DNA of 64,000 nucleotides from Paraburkholderia polaris (GTDB lineage: Bacteria; Pseudomonadota; Gammaproteobacteria; Burkholderiales; Burkholderiaceae). Below are positions 51,554 through 61,231 of the stretch, one piece after another. Location: assembly GCF_012927345.1 (NCBI RefSeq), contig NZ_JABBGJ010000005.1:124001-188000 (forward strand), in the 5' to 3' direction. A program made the translations under genes and the position numbers. Each line of letters starts with the position of its first letter. Position 1 is the first letter of the stretch. Under the pieces are notes generated by a model. The model searched no databases and had not been told where the DNA came from. It worked only from the letters and a program-made list of their open reading frames with translations.

Positions 51554-51607
51554 GCAGTAGCAGTAGCAGTAGCAGCAGCGGTAGCAGTAGCAGTAGCCGT
51601 AGCAGTG
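51554..51607 (+). repeat. Imperfect hexanucleotide tandem repeat
   Basis: Nine tandem copies of a 6-base unit, mostly GCAGTA, with single-base variants (GCAGCA, GCGGTA, GCCGTA, GCAGTG). It lies between the SDR stop and the MFS start, ending 52 bases before the ATG. Slippage would change the spacing or 5' leader of the transporter gene without altering any protein. Confidence 0.8.
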
Positions 51608-51659
51608 CAAAAGGTAAAAAACGCAGAGCGCGACCCGCATGCTCTGCGAAGGAGACGAC

Positions 51660-52988
51660 ATGAATCCGCATTCGCCCGCTTCGCTGGAGGCGATCAACAG
51701 CAAGGTCATGCGCCGGCTGCTGCCGTTTCTGTTGCTGATGTATGTGCTGGCGTTTCTCGATCGCGCCAATATCGGCTTCGCGCAGAAGGCGTTGCAGCAC
51801 GATACGGGTTTGTCCAATGCGGCCTTCGCCTTCGGCGCGGGCGTATTCTTCATCGGTTATGCATTGTTCGAAGTGCCGAGCAATCTTCTGCTGCATAAGG
51901 TCGGCGCGCGTGTGTGGATGTGCCGGATCATGGTGACGTGGGGGCTCGTCTCGGCGGCGATGTGTCTTGCGCATTCGCCAACGGCTTTCTACTCGCTGCG
52001 TTTTCTGCTGGGTGTTGCCGAAGCAGGTTTCTTCCCCGGCGTGATCTATTACCTGACCCACTGGTTTCCGCAAGCGGCGCGAGCGCGCGCGGTAGGCGTG
52101 TTTTATTTCGGTGCGCCGCTGGCGTTCATCTTCGGCAGTCCGTTGTCGGGTTCCTTGCTCGAACTGCATGGCGCAATGGGTTTGGCCGGCTGGCAGTGGC
52201 TGTTTCTGATCGAGGGGACGTTGGCCTCATTGGTCGGCGTATGGGCGTTCTGGTATCTCGACAACCGCCCTGAAGACGCGCGTTGGCTCGACGCGCAAGA
52301 GCGCAGCACCTTGCGCAGCGCGCTCGACGACGATGCGCGTGCCGCCTCTGCTCATGGACCGCGTCATATTCTCGCCGCGCTGGTGGACCGCCGCGTGTTG
52401 CTGCTGTCGGCGATCTATCTGCTGATTCAGATGAGTGTCTACGGCGTGATCTTCTATCTGCCGCAGCAGGTGGCGGCTTTGCTCGGCACAACGGTTGGCT
52501 TGCGCGTGGGCCTCGTCGCCGCGCTGCCGTGGCTGTGTGCGTTGGCCGTGACGTGGTACGTTCCGCGCCGTGCGGACCGCACGGGTGGACACCGGCGCTG
52601 GGCGGTCGCGCTGCTGGTGCTCGCAGGTCTCGGCATCGGCGCCTCGGGGCTGGCGCATAACCCCTCGATCGGTTTGATCGCGCTGTGCTGCGCGGCCAGT
52701 GGTTTCATCGCGGCACAACCGCTGTTCTGGACGTTTCCGACGCGCTATCTCACGGGTGCGGCGGCGGCGGGCGGGATCGCGCTGATCAATTCGCTCGGCA
52801 GCCTGGGTGGATTTATTGCGCCGAGTCTGCGCACCGCTGCGGAACGGGCCTTTTCGTCGACCTCGGCAGGGCTGATCGCATTGGGCGTGTCGAGTCTGCT
52901 GGCGGCGCTCATGATCGGCACGCTGCTGCGTCGTGACGGCGCACATTCAAGCTGGTCTTTCCAACACCTACTGCACCGCGCCCGCTAG
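51660..52988 (+). CDS. MFS transporter, probable L-rhamnonate/sugar-acid uptake
   Basis: A 442-residue major-facilitator protein of the anion:cation symporter type (12 hydrophobic segments). FLLLMYVLAFLDRANIGFAQ is the typical first helix, and RFLLGVAEAGFFPGVIYYLTHWFP holds motif A-like/helix-4 residues. GAAGGAGACGAC supports ATG 51660 over 51639. Its position between a deoxyrhamnonate SDR and L-rhamnonate dehydratase suggests import of L-rhamnonate, parallel to the ABC importer for the sugar. The substrate is inferred. Confidence 0.83.
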   Translation: MNPHSPASLEAINSKVMRRLLPFLLLMYVLAFLDRANIGFAQKALQHDTGLSNAAFAFGAGVFFIGYALFEVPSNLLLHKVGARVWMCRIMVTWGLVSAAMCLAHSPTAFYSLRFLLGVAEAGFFPGVIYYLTHWFPQAARARAVGVFYFGAPLAFIFGSPLSGSLLELHGAMGLAGWQWLFLIEGTLASLVGVWAFWYLDNRPEDARWLDAQERSTLRSALDDDARAASAHGPRHILAALVDRRVLLLSAIYLLIQMSVYGVIFYLPQQVAALLGTTVGLRVGLVAALPWLCALAVTWYVPRRADRTGGHRRWAVALLVLAGLGIGASGLAHNPSIGLIALCCAASGFIAAQPLFWTFPTRYLTGAAAAGGIALINSLGSLGGFIAPSLRTAAERAFSSTSAGLIALGVSSLLAALMIGTLLRRDGAHSSWSFQHLLHRAR

Positions 52989-53036
52989 GCGCATTTTCGG
53001 CTGCACGTTCGACGCACCAACAACGGAGCCCTTTTC

Positions 53037-54215
53037 ATGGCCATGCCTACTATCCGGCACGTGCGTGCCTTCATCGTCCGCGGCGGCGGTGCGGACTATC
53101 ACGACCAACCTGACGGACACTGGATCGACGACCATATTTCCACGCCGATGGCGCGTTATCCGGAGTATCGCCAGAGCCGCCAGTCGTTCGGTATCAATGT
53201 GCTCGGCACGCTGGTAGTGGAGATCGAAGCGAGCGACGGCACGGTCGGTTTCGCGGTGACGACGGGTGGTGAGATCGGCGCATTTATCGTTGAAAAACAT
53301 CTCGCGCGCTTTCTCGAAGGCCAACTCGTCACCGACATCGAGAAGATGTGGGATCAGATGTATTTCTCGACGCTGTACTACGGCCGCAAAGGCGTGGTGC
53401 TGAACACGATCTCGGGCGTCGATCTCGCGTTGTGGGATTTGCTCGCGAAAGTCCGCAAGGAGCCGGTGTACCAACTATTGGGCGGCCCGGTGCGCGACGA
53501 ACTCGTGTTTTACGCGACCGGTGCGCGTCCGGACCTCGCGAAGGAGATGGGTTTCATCGGCGGCAAATTGCCTTTGCAGCATGGTCCCGCGGAAGGTGAG
53601 GCGGGTCTCAGGAAGAATCTGGAGAAGCTCGCCGAGATGCGTAGCCGTGTCGGCGACGATTTCTGGCTGATGTACGACTGCTGGATGAGCCTCGACGTAC
53701 CGTATGCAACACGGCTCGCGCAGGCGGCGCACGAATACGGTTTGAAATGGATCGAAGAGTGCCTGCCGCCGGACGACTACTGGGGTTACGCCGAACTGCG
53801 GCGCAACGTGCCGCGCGGCATGATGGTGTCGACCGGCGAGCACGAAGCGACGCGTTGGGGGTTTCGCATGCTGCTGGAGATGCAGTGCTGCGATCTGATT
53901 CAGCCGGATGTGGGCTGGTGCGGCGGCATTACCGAACTCATCAAGATCTCCGCGCTCGCCGATGCCCACAATGTGATGGTGGTGCCGCACGGTTCGTCGG
54001 TGTATAGCTATCACTTTGTCGTCACGCGGCATAACTCGCCATTTGCCGAGTTTCTGATGATGGCGCCCAAAGCGGATGAAGTGGTGCCGATGTTTACGCC
54101 ACTGCTGCTCGATGAACCTGTGCCCGTGAATGGACGGATGAAAGTGCCGGACACGCCGGGTTTCGGTGTGCGGCTTAATCCGGAATGCGCGCTGGAGCGG
54201 CCTTATCCGCGTTGA
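53037..54215 (+). CDS. rhmD: L-rhamnonate dehydratase
   Basis: A 392-residue enolase-superfamily enzyme that dehydrates L-rhamnonate to 2-keto-3-deoxy-L-rhamnonate. Metal ligands are D214, E240 and E268, and the general-acid/base H318 is in VVPHGSS. The N-terminal [11 protein letters not shown] segment and the C-terminal [18 protein letters not shown] ending are characteristic of RhmD rather than other sugar-acid dehydratases. It is plus strand, 48 bases after the MFS gene and 75 before the L-rhamnose dehydrogenase. Confidence 0.92.
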   Translation: MAMPTIRHVRAFIVRGGGADYHDQPDGHWIDDHISTPMARYPEYRQSRQSFGINVLGTLVVEIEASDGTVGFAVTTGGEIGAFIVEKHLARFLEGQLVTDIEKMWDQMYFSTLYYGRKGVVLNTISGVDLALWDLLAKVRKEPVYQLLGGPVRDELVFYATGARPDLAKEMGFIGGKLPLQHGPAEGEAGLRKNLEKLAEMRSRVGDDFWLMYDCWMSLDVPYATRLAQAAHEYGLKWIEECLPPDDYWGYAELRRNVPRGMMVSTGEHEATRWGFRMLLEMQCCDLIQPDVGWCGGITELIKISALADAHNVMVVPHGSSVYSYHFVVTRHNSPFAEFLMMAPKADEVVPMFTPLLLDEPVPVNGRMKVPDTPGFGVRLNPECALERPYPR

Positions 54216-54290
54216 ATGCGTATTGGAGGCGGGTTGGGCTCGCTTTCAAGCCGCAAGACATCGTATTGATCCAGCCAACAGGAGAATGAT

Positions 54291-55073
54291 GTGTTGCTCA
54301 AGGACAAGGTCGTGATCGTCACCGGTGGTTCGCGTGGCATCGGCCGCGCGATAGCGGTTGCGTGCGCAACCGAAGGCGCGGATGTGGCGATCAACTACTG
54401 GGGCGATAACGACGCATCTTATGGGCGCCGTTCGGCCGTCGCGGAAGTGGTCGGCGAAATCGAAGCGTTGGGGCGGCGCGTGATCGCGATCGAAGGCAAC
54501 GTCGCTGCGCGCGAAACCGGTCAGGAACTCGTTCGCCAGACCGTCGAGGCGTTCGGCAAAGTCGACGTGCTCGCGAGCAATGCCGGCATCTGCCCGTTCC
54601 ACGCCTTTCTCGACATGCCGCCCGACGTATTGGAAACGACGGTGGCAGTCAATCTGAACGGCGCGTTCTACGTCACGCAGGCTGCCGCGCAGCAGATGAA
54701 AGCGCAGGGCACGGGTGGCGCGATCGTGGCGACGAGTTCGATCAGCGCCCTGGTAGGCGGCGGCATGCAAACGCACTACACGCCGACCAAAGCGGGCGTG
54801 CATTCGCTGATGCAGTCATGCGCGGTGGCGTTGGGGCCATACGGCATTCGCTGCAATTCGGTGATGCCCGGCACGATCGCGACCGACCTGAACGCGGAAG
54901 ATCTCGCCGACGAAGCGAAAAAAGCCTACTTCGAAAAGCGCATTCCGCTGGGCAGACTGGGCCGCCCGGAAGATGTTGCCGATTGCGTGGTATTCCTTGC
55001 CTCCGACCGCGCGCGTTATGTAACAGGCGCCGCGCTGCTGGTGGACGGCGGCCTGTTCGTCAACCTGCAGTAA
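54291..55073 (+). CDS. L-rhamnose 1-dehydrogenase (SDR)
   Basis: A 260-residue short-chain dehydrogenase starting GTG (GGAG 6 bases before); TTG 54294 is an alternative. The cofactor motif is TGGSRGIG at 11-18 and the catalytic triad is S150, Y163, K167. MLLKDKVVIVTGGSRGIGRA and the INYWGDNDASYGRRSAV segment resemble known L-rhamnose 1-dehydrogenases, which make L-rhamnono-lactone with NAD(P). It is next to the dehydratase and opposite the LysR gene. Confidence 0.85.
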   Translation: MLLKDKVVIVTGGSRGIGRAIAVACATEGADVAINYWGDNDASYGRRSAVAEVVGEIEALGRRVIAIEGNVAARETGQELVRQTVEAFGKVDVLASNAGICPFHAFLDMPPDVLETTVAVNLNGAFYVTQAAAQQMKAQGTGGAIVATSSISALVGGGMQTHYTPTKAGVHSLMQSCAVALGPYGIRCNSVMPGTIATDLNAEDLADEAKKAYFEKRIPLGRLGRPEDVADCVVFLASDRARYVTGAALLVDGGLFVNLQ

Positions 55074-55102
55074 TGCGCGATGGCGGCGTCACGATGGTGA
55101 CA

Positions 55103-56101
55103 TTAACTAACCGGTGCGGATACGATCACGGGCGTGGTCGCTGCGGAGGCGGAATCGTCGCGCGCGAGCTTATGCGAGAAACCGCGCAGCAAATCGATAA
55201 AGCGCAGCGCCGGAGCGGCGAGGGCTTCTTCCTTGCGCGTGAGAATGCCGAACCCGGAGAGGCTCTTGCCGATTTCGAGCGGCAGCGCGACCAGCAGCTT
55301 GCCGCGCACATGATCGCGCACGACCGACTCGGGCAGCATGGCCACGGCGTCGTAGTTCTCAAGCAATTGCAGGGTCGCGAAGATCGACGCGCATTCGGTC
55401 AGATTGACTGGCGTCGCAAGGCCCGCACGCGCGAGTTCCTCTTCGAACAGCACGCGCGCCGGACTGGTAACGGGTTGCGCCACCCACGGCCAGTCGATCA
55501 GCTCCTGCAACGTGATGCGCGAGCGTTGCGCCAGCGGATGCACAGCACGCACCACCAGCAACAAAGTTTCGCGGGCGAGCGGCTCGAAACTGAAATCGTT
55601 GTGTTGCAACGGACTGGTCAGGCGCCCCAGCGCCAGATCGACTTCGCGGCGATGCAGCAATTGCACGACCTGGTCGCTGGTTTCGCCAAGAATGCGCACG
55701 TTCAGCAGAGGGCTTTCGGTTTTCAGGGCGGCGACCGCCATGGCCAGCAGATCGGGCGCGGCGCCCATGATGGCGCCGACGGTCAACTGTCCATGCCCGC
55801 CGCGGCGTTTGACGTCGAGGTCTTCGGCAAAACGGGTCAACTCGGCGAGTGCCCGTCGCGCATACGCCAGCGTGACCACACCGAGCGGCGTGGGCGTCAT
55901 GCCGCGTGCGTTGCGTTCGAACAGCAGGAAGCCGAACGCTTCCTCGATGTCGCCGAGCATGCGGCTCGCGCTGGGTTGCGCGACGTTGATCGCCTCGGCG
56001 GCTTGATGGAGATTGCGCGCGTCGTCGAGTGCGACGAGCAGTGCGAGGTGCTTGAACTTGAGCCGATTGACGAGTGCGATGGCAGCTGAGTGTTGGCTCA
56101 T
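55103..56101 (-). CDS. LysR-family regulator of the rhamnose locus
   Basis: A 332-residue LysR-type regulator. The N-terminal winged HTH (residues ~15-75, NLHQAAEAINVAQPSASRMLGDIE) is intact, followed by a two-lobe effector domain of normal length. It is transcribed away from the mutarotase and faces a 137-base region with a sigma-70-like promoter. It presumably responds to L-rhamnose or a pathway intermediate. The binding site is not identified. Confidence 0.88.
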   Translation of the reverse strand: MSQHSAAIALVNRLKFKHLALLVALDDARNLHQAAEAINVAQPSASRMLGDIEEAFGFLLFERNARGMTPTPLGVVTLAYARRALAELTRFAEDLDVKRRGGHGQLTVGAIMGAAPDLLAMAVAALKTESPLLNVRILGETSDQVVQLLHRREVDLALGRLTSPLQHNDFSFEPLARETLLLVVRAVHPLAQRSRITLQELIDWPWVAQPVTSPARVLFEEELARAGLATPVNLTECASIFATLQLLENYDAVAMLPESVVRDHVRGKLLVALPLEIGKSLSGFGILTRKEEALAAPALRFIDLLRGFSHKLARDDSASAATTPVIVSAPVS

Positions 56102-56148
56102 GGTTCCGGTGCGATTCGATTTGTGGATCGCCCAATCCCAACAACGGA

Positions 56149-56178
56149 TTGAGATGCTATCGACGCAGGAATTATAGT
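56149..56178 (+). promoter_or_regulatory. Candidate sigma-70 promoter for the rhamnose mutarotase operon
   Basis: TTGAGA at 56149-56154 and TATAGT at 56173-56178 are separated by 18 bases and lie 60 bases before the mutarotase ATG, in the LysR/mutarotase divergent region. Matches to the consensus are 4/6 and 5/6. Plausible, not proved. Confidence 0.5.
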
Positions 56179-56238
56179 CGTATTAGACGCTTACGCTTCT
56201 CTGGGAAAGCGCCCGGATACGACGGGAGACAGGCCGCA

Positions 56239-56562
56239 ATGGAAACAATCGCTTTCCGGATGGTGCTCAACCCCGGCATGCGCGAGGAATACGAACGACG
56301 TCACGCGCAGATCTGGCCCGAACTGGTTGATGCATTGCACAACGCCGGCGTGCGTGACTATCGGATCTTCTTCGACGCAGGCTCGGACCATCTTTTCGCC
56401 ATTCTGACGCGCACTACAAATCACACCATGAATGCGCTGCCGCAACTCGAGGTGATGCGCAAATGGTGGGATTACATGGCCGACATCATGCAGACGGCCC
56501 CTGACCATACGCCGCTTCAGCAACCGCTCGAGCCGGTCTTTCATCTGAATTCACTTAGCTGA
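56239..56562 (+). CDS. rhaM: L-rhamnose mutarotase
   Basis: A 107-residue dimeric alpha/beta protein that interconverts alpha and beta anomers of L-rhamnose, feeding the 1-dehydrogenase. Y18 and H22 occupy the catalytic positions known in RhaM, and the aromatic KWW near residue 75 is conserved. GGGAGACAGG precedes the ATG. First gene of the lactonase-ABC transcript. Confidence 0.9.
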   Translation: METIAFRMVLNPGMREEYERRHAQIWPELVDALHNAGVRDYRIFFDAGSDHLFAILTRTTNHTMNALPQLEVMRKWWDYMADIMQTAPDHTPLQQPLEPVFHLNSLS

Positions 56563-56603
56563 CGTTGCTGACTGTGCTTGGCCTATTGGGCGGAGGGTGT
56601 CGC

Positions 56604-57497
56604 ATGCAGGTTGTCGATTCGCATATCCATTTGTGGGATCTGAAGACGCATCGTTATCCGTGGCTGGAAAACCCCGGCGTGTCGTTTGTGGGTGACGCAC
56701 GCGACCTGAAGCACGACTATCTGCTCGACGATTTGCTCGGCGAGGCGGGCGATATTGAGGTGCTGAAACTGGTGCACGTGGAAGCGAATCACGACCCCGC
56801 CGACCCGGTCGAGGAAACCCGCTGGTTGCAATCCATTGCGGATCGTCCGGCGTCGCGCGGCATGCCGAATGCGATTGTCGCCGCCGTCGATCTGTCCGCG
56901 GCGAACGCACCGGAACTGCTCGAGGCGCACGCGTCGTTCGCCAACACGCGTGGCATCAGGCAGATCCTGAACGTACACGAGAACAAGTTGTTCGATTACG
57001 TGGGCCGTCATTTCATGCGCGAGCCGCAGTGGCGCGCCCATTTTGCGCTGCTGCGCCGTTACGACATGTCGTTCGATCTGCAACTGTATCCGTCGCAGAT
57101 GGAAGCGGCGGCTGAGTTGGCGCGCGCGCATGGCGATACGGTTCTTATCATCAACCATGCGGGCATGTTCGTAGACCGCAGCAGTGTCGCCGGTTATCGC
57201 GCATGGCGTGACGGAATGCGACTGCTCGCGGGTTGCCGGAATGTCGCGGTGAAGATCAGCGGACTCGCCATGTTCGATCATCAGTGGACCGTGGAAAGCC
57301 TGCGGCCTTATGTGCTCGAAACGATCGATACGTTCGGCGTCGAGCGCGCGATGTTCGCGTCGAATTTTCCGGTCGATCGGTTGTTCGGCTCTTACGCGGA
57401 TTTGTGGCACGCGTACGCGTCGATCGTCGACGGCGCGAGCGTTGCTGAAAAAGAAGCGCTGTTTTGCCGTAACGCGGAGCGTTTTTATCGTATCTGA
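56604..57497 (+). CDS. L-rhamnono-lactonase (amidohydrolase family)
   Basis: A 297-residue amidohydrolase-2 TIM-barrel protein. The metal motif H7-x-H9 (DSHIHLWD) is present, with further barrel motifs [22 protein letters not shown] and MFASNFPVD. In the locus it hydrolyses L-rhamnono-1,4-lactone to L-rhamnonate. GGAGGG supports ATG 56604. Its stop overlaps a possible ATG of the next gene by one base. Confidence 0.85.
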   Translation: MQVVDSHIHLWDLKTHRYPWLENPGVSFVGDARDLKHDYLLDDLLGEAGDIEVLKLVHVEANHDPADPVEETRWLQSIADRPASRGMPNAIVAAVDLSAANAPELLEAHASFANTRGIRQILNVHENKLFDYVGRHFMREPQWRAHFALLRRYDMSFDLQLYPSQMEAAAELARAHGDTVLIINHAGMFVDRSSVAGYRAWRDGMRLLAGCRNVAVKISGLAMFDHQWTVESLRPYVLETIDTFGVERAMFASNFPVDRLFGSYADLWHAYASIVDGASVAEKEALFCRNAERFYRI

Positions 57498-57550
57498 TGT
57501 ACCTGCCGCGTCTGACGCATTCCCGAAGTCGAAAAGGAAGGAGACAAGTC

Positions 57551-59080
57551 GTGCAGCAATCCCCAACCGCCGTGCCCAGGCTCGAACTACGGCACGCGAG
57601 CAAATCATTCGGCCGGGTCCGTGCGTTATTCGACGGCGATCTCGCGTTGTGGCCGGGCGAAGTGCATGCGTTGCTCGGCGAAAACGGCGCGGGCAAATCG
57701 ACGGTCGTGAAGATTCTCGCGGGTGTGCATCAGCCGGACACCGGCGAGTTGCTGGTCGACGGCGTGGCGCGCCGCTTCGCGACGCCTGCTGAAGCGCGCG
57801 ACGCGGGTCTCGCGGTGATCTATCAGGAGCCGACGCTGTTCTTCGATCTATCGATCGCGGAGAACATTTTCATGGGACGGCAGCCGGTGGACCGGATCGG
57901 CCGCATTCAGTATGACGCCATGCGCCGCGAGGTGGATGGCTTGCTGGCCTCGCTCGGGGTCGATCTGCGTGCGGATCAACTGGTGCGTGGTTTGTCGATT
58001 GCCGATCAGCAGGTGATCGAAATTGCGAAGGCGTTGTCGTTGAACGCGAACGTGCTGATCATGGACGAGCCGACCGCCGCCTTGTCGCTACCCGAAGTGG
58101 AGCGGCTCTTTGCGATCGTGCGCAAGCTGCGCGAGCGCGACGTGGCGATTCTGTTCATTACACATCGGCTGGATGAGGTGTTCACGCTGACGCAACGTGT
58201 GACGATCATGCGCGACGGCGCGAAGGTATTCGACGGGCTCACCGCCGATCTCACCACCGAATCCATCGTCGCGAAAATGGTGGGCCGTGATCTGGAGACG
58301 TTCTATCCGAAAGCCGACCGGCCACCTGGCGAAGTGCGATTGTCAGTGCGTGGACTCACGCGGGTGGGCGTTTTCAAGGACATTTCATTCGACGTCCGCG
58401 CCGGCGAGATCGTCGCGCTGGCGGGGCTAGTAGGCGCGGGCCGCAGCGAAGTGGCGCGCGCGATCTTCGGCATCGACCCCCTCGACTCGGGCGAGATTTC
58501 GATTAGCGGCAAGCGCCTCGCCGCAGGCAGTCCGGCCGCTGCGGTGCGTGCCGGCCTTGCGCTGGTGCCGGAGGATCGCCGCCAGCAAGGGCTGGCACTG
58601 GAATTGAGCATTGCGCGCAATGCCTCGATGACGGTGCTCGGACGTCTCGTCAAACATGGCCTGATTTCCACCCGCAGCGAAACGCAGCTGGCCAATCAGT
58701 GGGGCACGCGTTTGCACCTCAAAGCGGGCGACCCCAATGCGCCGGTCCGCACGCTGTCCGGCGGCAATCAGCAAAAGGTCGTGCTGGGCAAGTGGCTCGC
58801 CACCAACCCGAAGGTCCTGATCATCGACGAACCCACGCGCGGTATCGACGTCGGCGCGAAGGCCGAGGTGTATGGCGCGCTGGCGGACCTGGTGCGCGAC
58901 GGCATGGCCGTACTGATGATTTCGAGCGAATTGCCGGAAGTACTCGGCATGGCCGATCGCGTACTGGTCATGCACGAGGGTCGTATCAGCGCGGATATCG
59001 CGCGTGCCGAAGCCGACGAAGAGTGCATCATGGGCGCCGCACTGGGCCAGCCGGTTCCACCGTTGGGGCATGCAGCATGA
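57551..59080 (+). CDS. rhaT: Sugar ABC transporter ATPase (rhamnose, RhaT type)
   Basis: A 509-residue double-ATPase of the Rbs/Xyl/Rha class. Domain 1 has Walker [10 protein letters not shown] (43-51) and [14 protein letters not shown]. Domain 2 has a degenerate P-loop GLVGAGRSE but an intact [15 protein letters not shown] and [15 protein letters not shown], the usual asymmetry. The start is likely GTG 57551, preceded by AAGGAGGAG-like AAGGAAGGAG; an ATG at 57497 overlapping the lactonase stop would add 18 residues without such a site. Coupled to the permease by a 4-base overlap. Confidence 0.87.
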   Translation: MQQSPTAVPRLELRHASKSFGRVRALFDGDLALWPGEVHALLGENGAGKSTVVKILAGVHQPDTGELLVDGVARRFATPAEARDAGLAVIYQEPTLFFDLSIAENIFMGRQPVDRIGRIQYDAMRREVDGLLASLGVDLRADQLVRGLSIADQQVIEIAKALSLNANVLIMDEPTAALSLPEVERLFAIVRKLRERDVAILFITHRLDEVFTLTQRVTIMRDGAKVFDGLTADLTTESIVAKMVGRDLETFYPKADRPPGEVRLSVRGLTRVGVFKDISFDVRAGEIVALAGLVGAGRSEVARAIFGIDPLDSGEISISGKRLAAGSPAAAVRAGLALVPEDRRQQGLALELSIARNASMTVLGRLVKHGLISTRSETQLANQWGTRLHLKAGDPNAPVRTLSGGNQQKVVLGKWLATNPKVLIIDEPTRGIDVGAKAEVYGALADLVRDGMAVLMISSELPEVLGMADRVLVMHEGRISADIARAEADEECIMGAALGQPVPPLGHAA

Positions 59081-60135
59081 TGCGCCATTCTTCGACCCAT
59101 CCCGCGCCGGTTCAGGCGCCGGTCCCCAAGCGCTCAGGCAGCGCGCCTGGCGGCTTCATCGCTAGCATCGCGAAGCGCCGCGAGACGACGCTCTTTGTCG
59201 TGCTGATTCTGCTGATTGTGGGCACGGGGCTCGCGAAACCGCAGTTTCTGAATCTGCAAAATCTGCGTGACGTGCTGCTGAATGTGTCGATTATCAGCCT
59301 GCTGACAGCCGGCATGACGGTGGTGATCCTGATGCGGCATATCGATCTGTCGGTGGGGTCGACGGTCGGCATCAGCGCCTATGCGGTCGGCAGCCTGTAC
59401 GTTGCATTTCCGCATATGCCGGTGATCGTTGCCTTGCTGGCCGGACTCGCGATCGGTCTGGTGGCGGGCGGTATCAACGCGTTGCTGGTTGCCGTGGGGC
59501 GCGTGCCGTCGCTGGTGGCGACACTCTCCACGCTCTACATCTTTCGCGGCGCGGACTATGCGTGGGTACACGGTGGGCAGATCAATGCGACCAGTTTGCC
59601 CGATGCGTTTTCCCGTCTCGCAACCGGCACATTCTTCGGCATACCGACGCTCGCGCTGATCGCGATCGTCGTGCTGGCCGGTCTGGCCGTCTATCTGAAG
59701 CAGTTTCGCGGCGGACGCGAACACTACGCGATCGGCTCGAATCCGGAGGCGGCACGGCTTGCCGGCGTGAACGTCGAGCGTCGCGTCATGGCGGGCTTCC
59801 TGCTGTCCGGCGCGATTGCCGGTTTCGCGGGCGCGTTGTGGCTCGCGCGCTTCGGCACGGTCGACGCAAGCACCGCGAAGGGCATCGAATTGCAGGTTGT
59901 TGCCGCCGCGGTGGTAGGCAGCGTCGCGATCACCGGGGGTGTGGGCACCATTCTCGGCGCTACGCTAGGCGCGCTCGTGCTGGGTGTGATCAGCATCGCG
60001 CTCGTCGTGCTGCACGTCTCGCCATTCTGGGAACAGGCTATCCAGGGCGCGCTGATCGTCGCCGCGATTGCCGCCGATACCTTGCTGGCCCGCTCCGTCG
60101 CCAAACGCATGATGAGGAAACGCGATCATGGCTAA
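59077..60135 (+). CDS. rhaP: Sugar ABC transporter permease (rhamnose, RhaP type)
   Basis: A 352-residue RbsC-family permease with ~9 membrane segments. The N-terminal polar tail (~30 residues) precedes [36 protein letters not shown] and the [13 protein letters not shown] coupling loop are family marks. It starts ATGATG at the ATPase stop. Specificity for L-rhamnose is inferred from the locus. Confidence 0.87.
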   Translation: MMRHSSTHPAPVQAPVPKRSGSAPGGFIASIAKRRETTLFVVLILLIVGTGLAKPQFLNLQNLRDVLLNVSIISLLTAGMTVVILMRHIDLSVGSTVGISAYAVGSLYVAFPHMPVIVALLAGLAIGLVAGGINALLVAVGRVPSLVATLSTLYIFRGADYAWVHGGQINATSLPDAFSRLATGTFFGIPTLALIAIVVLAGLAVYLKQFRGGREHYAIGSNPEAARLAGVNVERRVMAGFLLSGAIAGFAGALWLARFGTVDASTAKGIELQVVAAAVVGSVAITGGVGTILGATLGALVLGVISIALVVLHVSPFWEQAIQGALIVAAIAADTLLARSVAKRMMRKRDHG

Positions 60136-61144
60136 ACCCGATTCCGCGCTGCTCACGCGCAAACGCGAAACGCCGTTGCAATGGGAAGTGCTGCTGGTCG
60201 TCGTACTGGCGCTGTCGCTCGCACTCGGGCGCGTGTTGTCGCCGGTGTTTCTCACCGGTGCGAATGTCAGCAACATCCTCGCCGATCTGACCGAGATCGC
60301 GTTGATGGCGCTGCCCATGACGTTGATTATCGTCGCCGCTGAAATCGATCTTTCGGTGGCATCGGTGTTGGGTGCGTCCAGTGCGCTGATGGGCGTGCTG
60401 TGGCACATGGGCTTGCCGATGCCGGTCGTGATCGTGCTGGTATTGATTGCCGGTGCGCTGGCGGGCTTGCTGAACGGTCTCGTGATCGTCAAGCTCAATC
60501 TGCCTTCGCTCGCGGTCACCATCGGCACGCTGGCGCTGTTTCGCGGCCTGGCATACGTGTTGCTCGGCGATCAGGCGGTCGCGGACTTCCCGGCGGCTTA
60601 TACAGCGTTCGGTATGGATACGGTCGGCTCGACCTTCATTCCGTTGCCCTTTGCGATCGTGATCGTCGGCGCGGTGCTATTTACCGTGCTGCTGCAGTCC
60701 ACCGCGTTCGGCCGCAGCCTCTATGCAATCGGTGCCAATCCGACCGCCGCGGCTTTCTCCGGTATCGAAGTCGCGAAGATCAGGCTGCGTCTATTCGTGC
60801 TGTCCGGCGCGATGAGCGCGCTGGCAGGCGTCGTCTATACGCTGCGGTTCACCAGCGCACGGGGCGACAACGGCGAAGGTTTCGAATTGTCGGTGATCGC
60901 GGCGGTGCTGTTCGGCGGCGTGAGTATTTTCGGCGGACGCGGCTCGATGTTCGGCGTCCTGTTGTCGCTGCTGATTATCGGGGTGCTGAAAAACGCCCTG
61001 ACGCTCGATGATGTGTCGAGCGAAACGCTGACGATCGTCACCGGCGTTCTGCTGCTGGCATCGGTACTGATTCCCAATCTGGTTGCCCGCTGGCGTGCGG
61101 CGCGTGACCGGCGTTTCATCGCGAAGTCCGCTTCTTCTTTATAA
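60128..61144 (+). CDS. rhaQ: Sugar ABC transporter permease (rhamnose, RhaQ type)
   Basis: A 338-residue second permease of the same class (EIDLSVASVLGASSALMGV, GANPTAAAFSGIEVAKIR coupling loop, FGGVSIFGGRGSMFG). It overlaps the first permease by 8 bases. The two permeases are clearly paralogous, as in rhizobial rhamnose importers, and would form a heterodimeric channel. Confidence 0.87.
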   Translation: MAKPDSALLTRKRETPLQWEVLLVVVLALSLALGRVLSPVFLTGANVSNILADLTEIALMALPMTLIIVAAEIDLSVASVLGASSALMGVLWHMGLPMPVVIVLVLIAGALAGLLNGLVIVKLNLPSLAVTIGTLALFRGLAYVLLGDQAVADFPAAYTAFGMDTVGSTFIPLPFAIVIVGAVLFTVLLQSTAFGRSLYAIGANPTAAAFSGIEVAKIRLRLFVLSGAMSALAGVVYTLRFTSARGDNGEGFELSVIAAVLFGGVSIFGGRGSMFGVLLSLLIIGVLKNALTLDDVSSETLTIVTGVLLLASVLIPNLVARWRAARDRRFIAKSASSL

Positions 61145-61231
61145 CGTTCTCTTAAAACCGGCTCCAAAAGAAATACCAAATACCGACAACCCGGACAGCA
61201 TGTCGTCCAACAACAAAGCAGGAGACGCCTC

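Noticed and set aside
54818..56089. 423-codon plus-strand frame through the SDR end and the LysR gene
   Set aside because: Runs out of frame through one real gene and antisense through another.
56172..56186. Minus-strand sequence resembling the first part of a T7 promoter (TAATACGACTATAA)
   Set aside because: Only the first ten bases match, the rest of the promoter is missing and no phage genes exist here. It coincides with an ordinary sigma-70-like promoter region.
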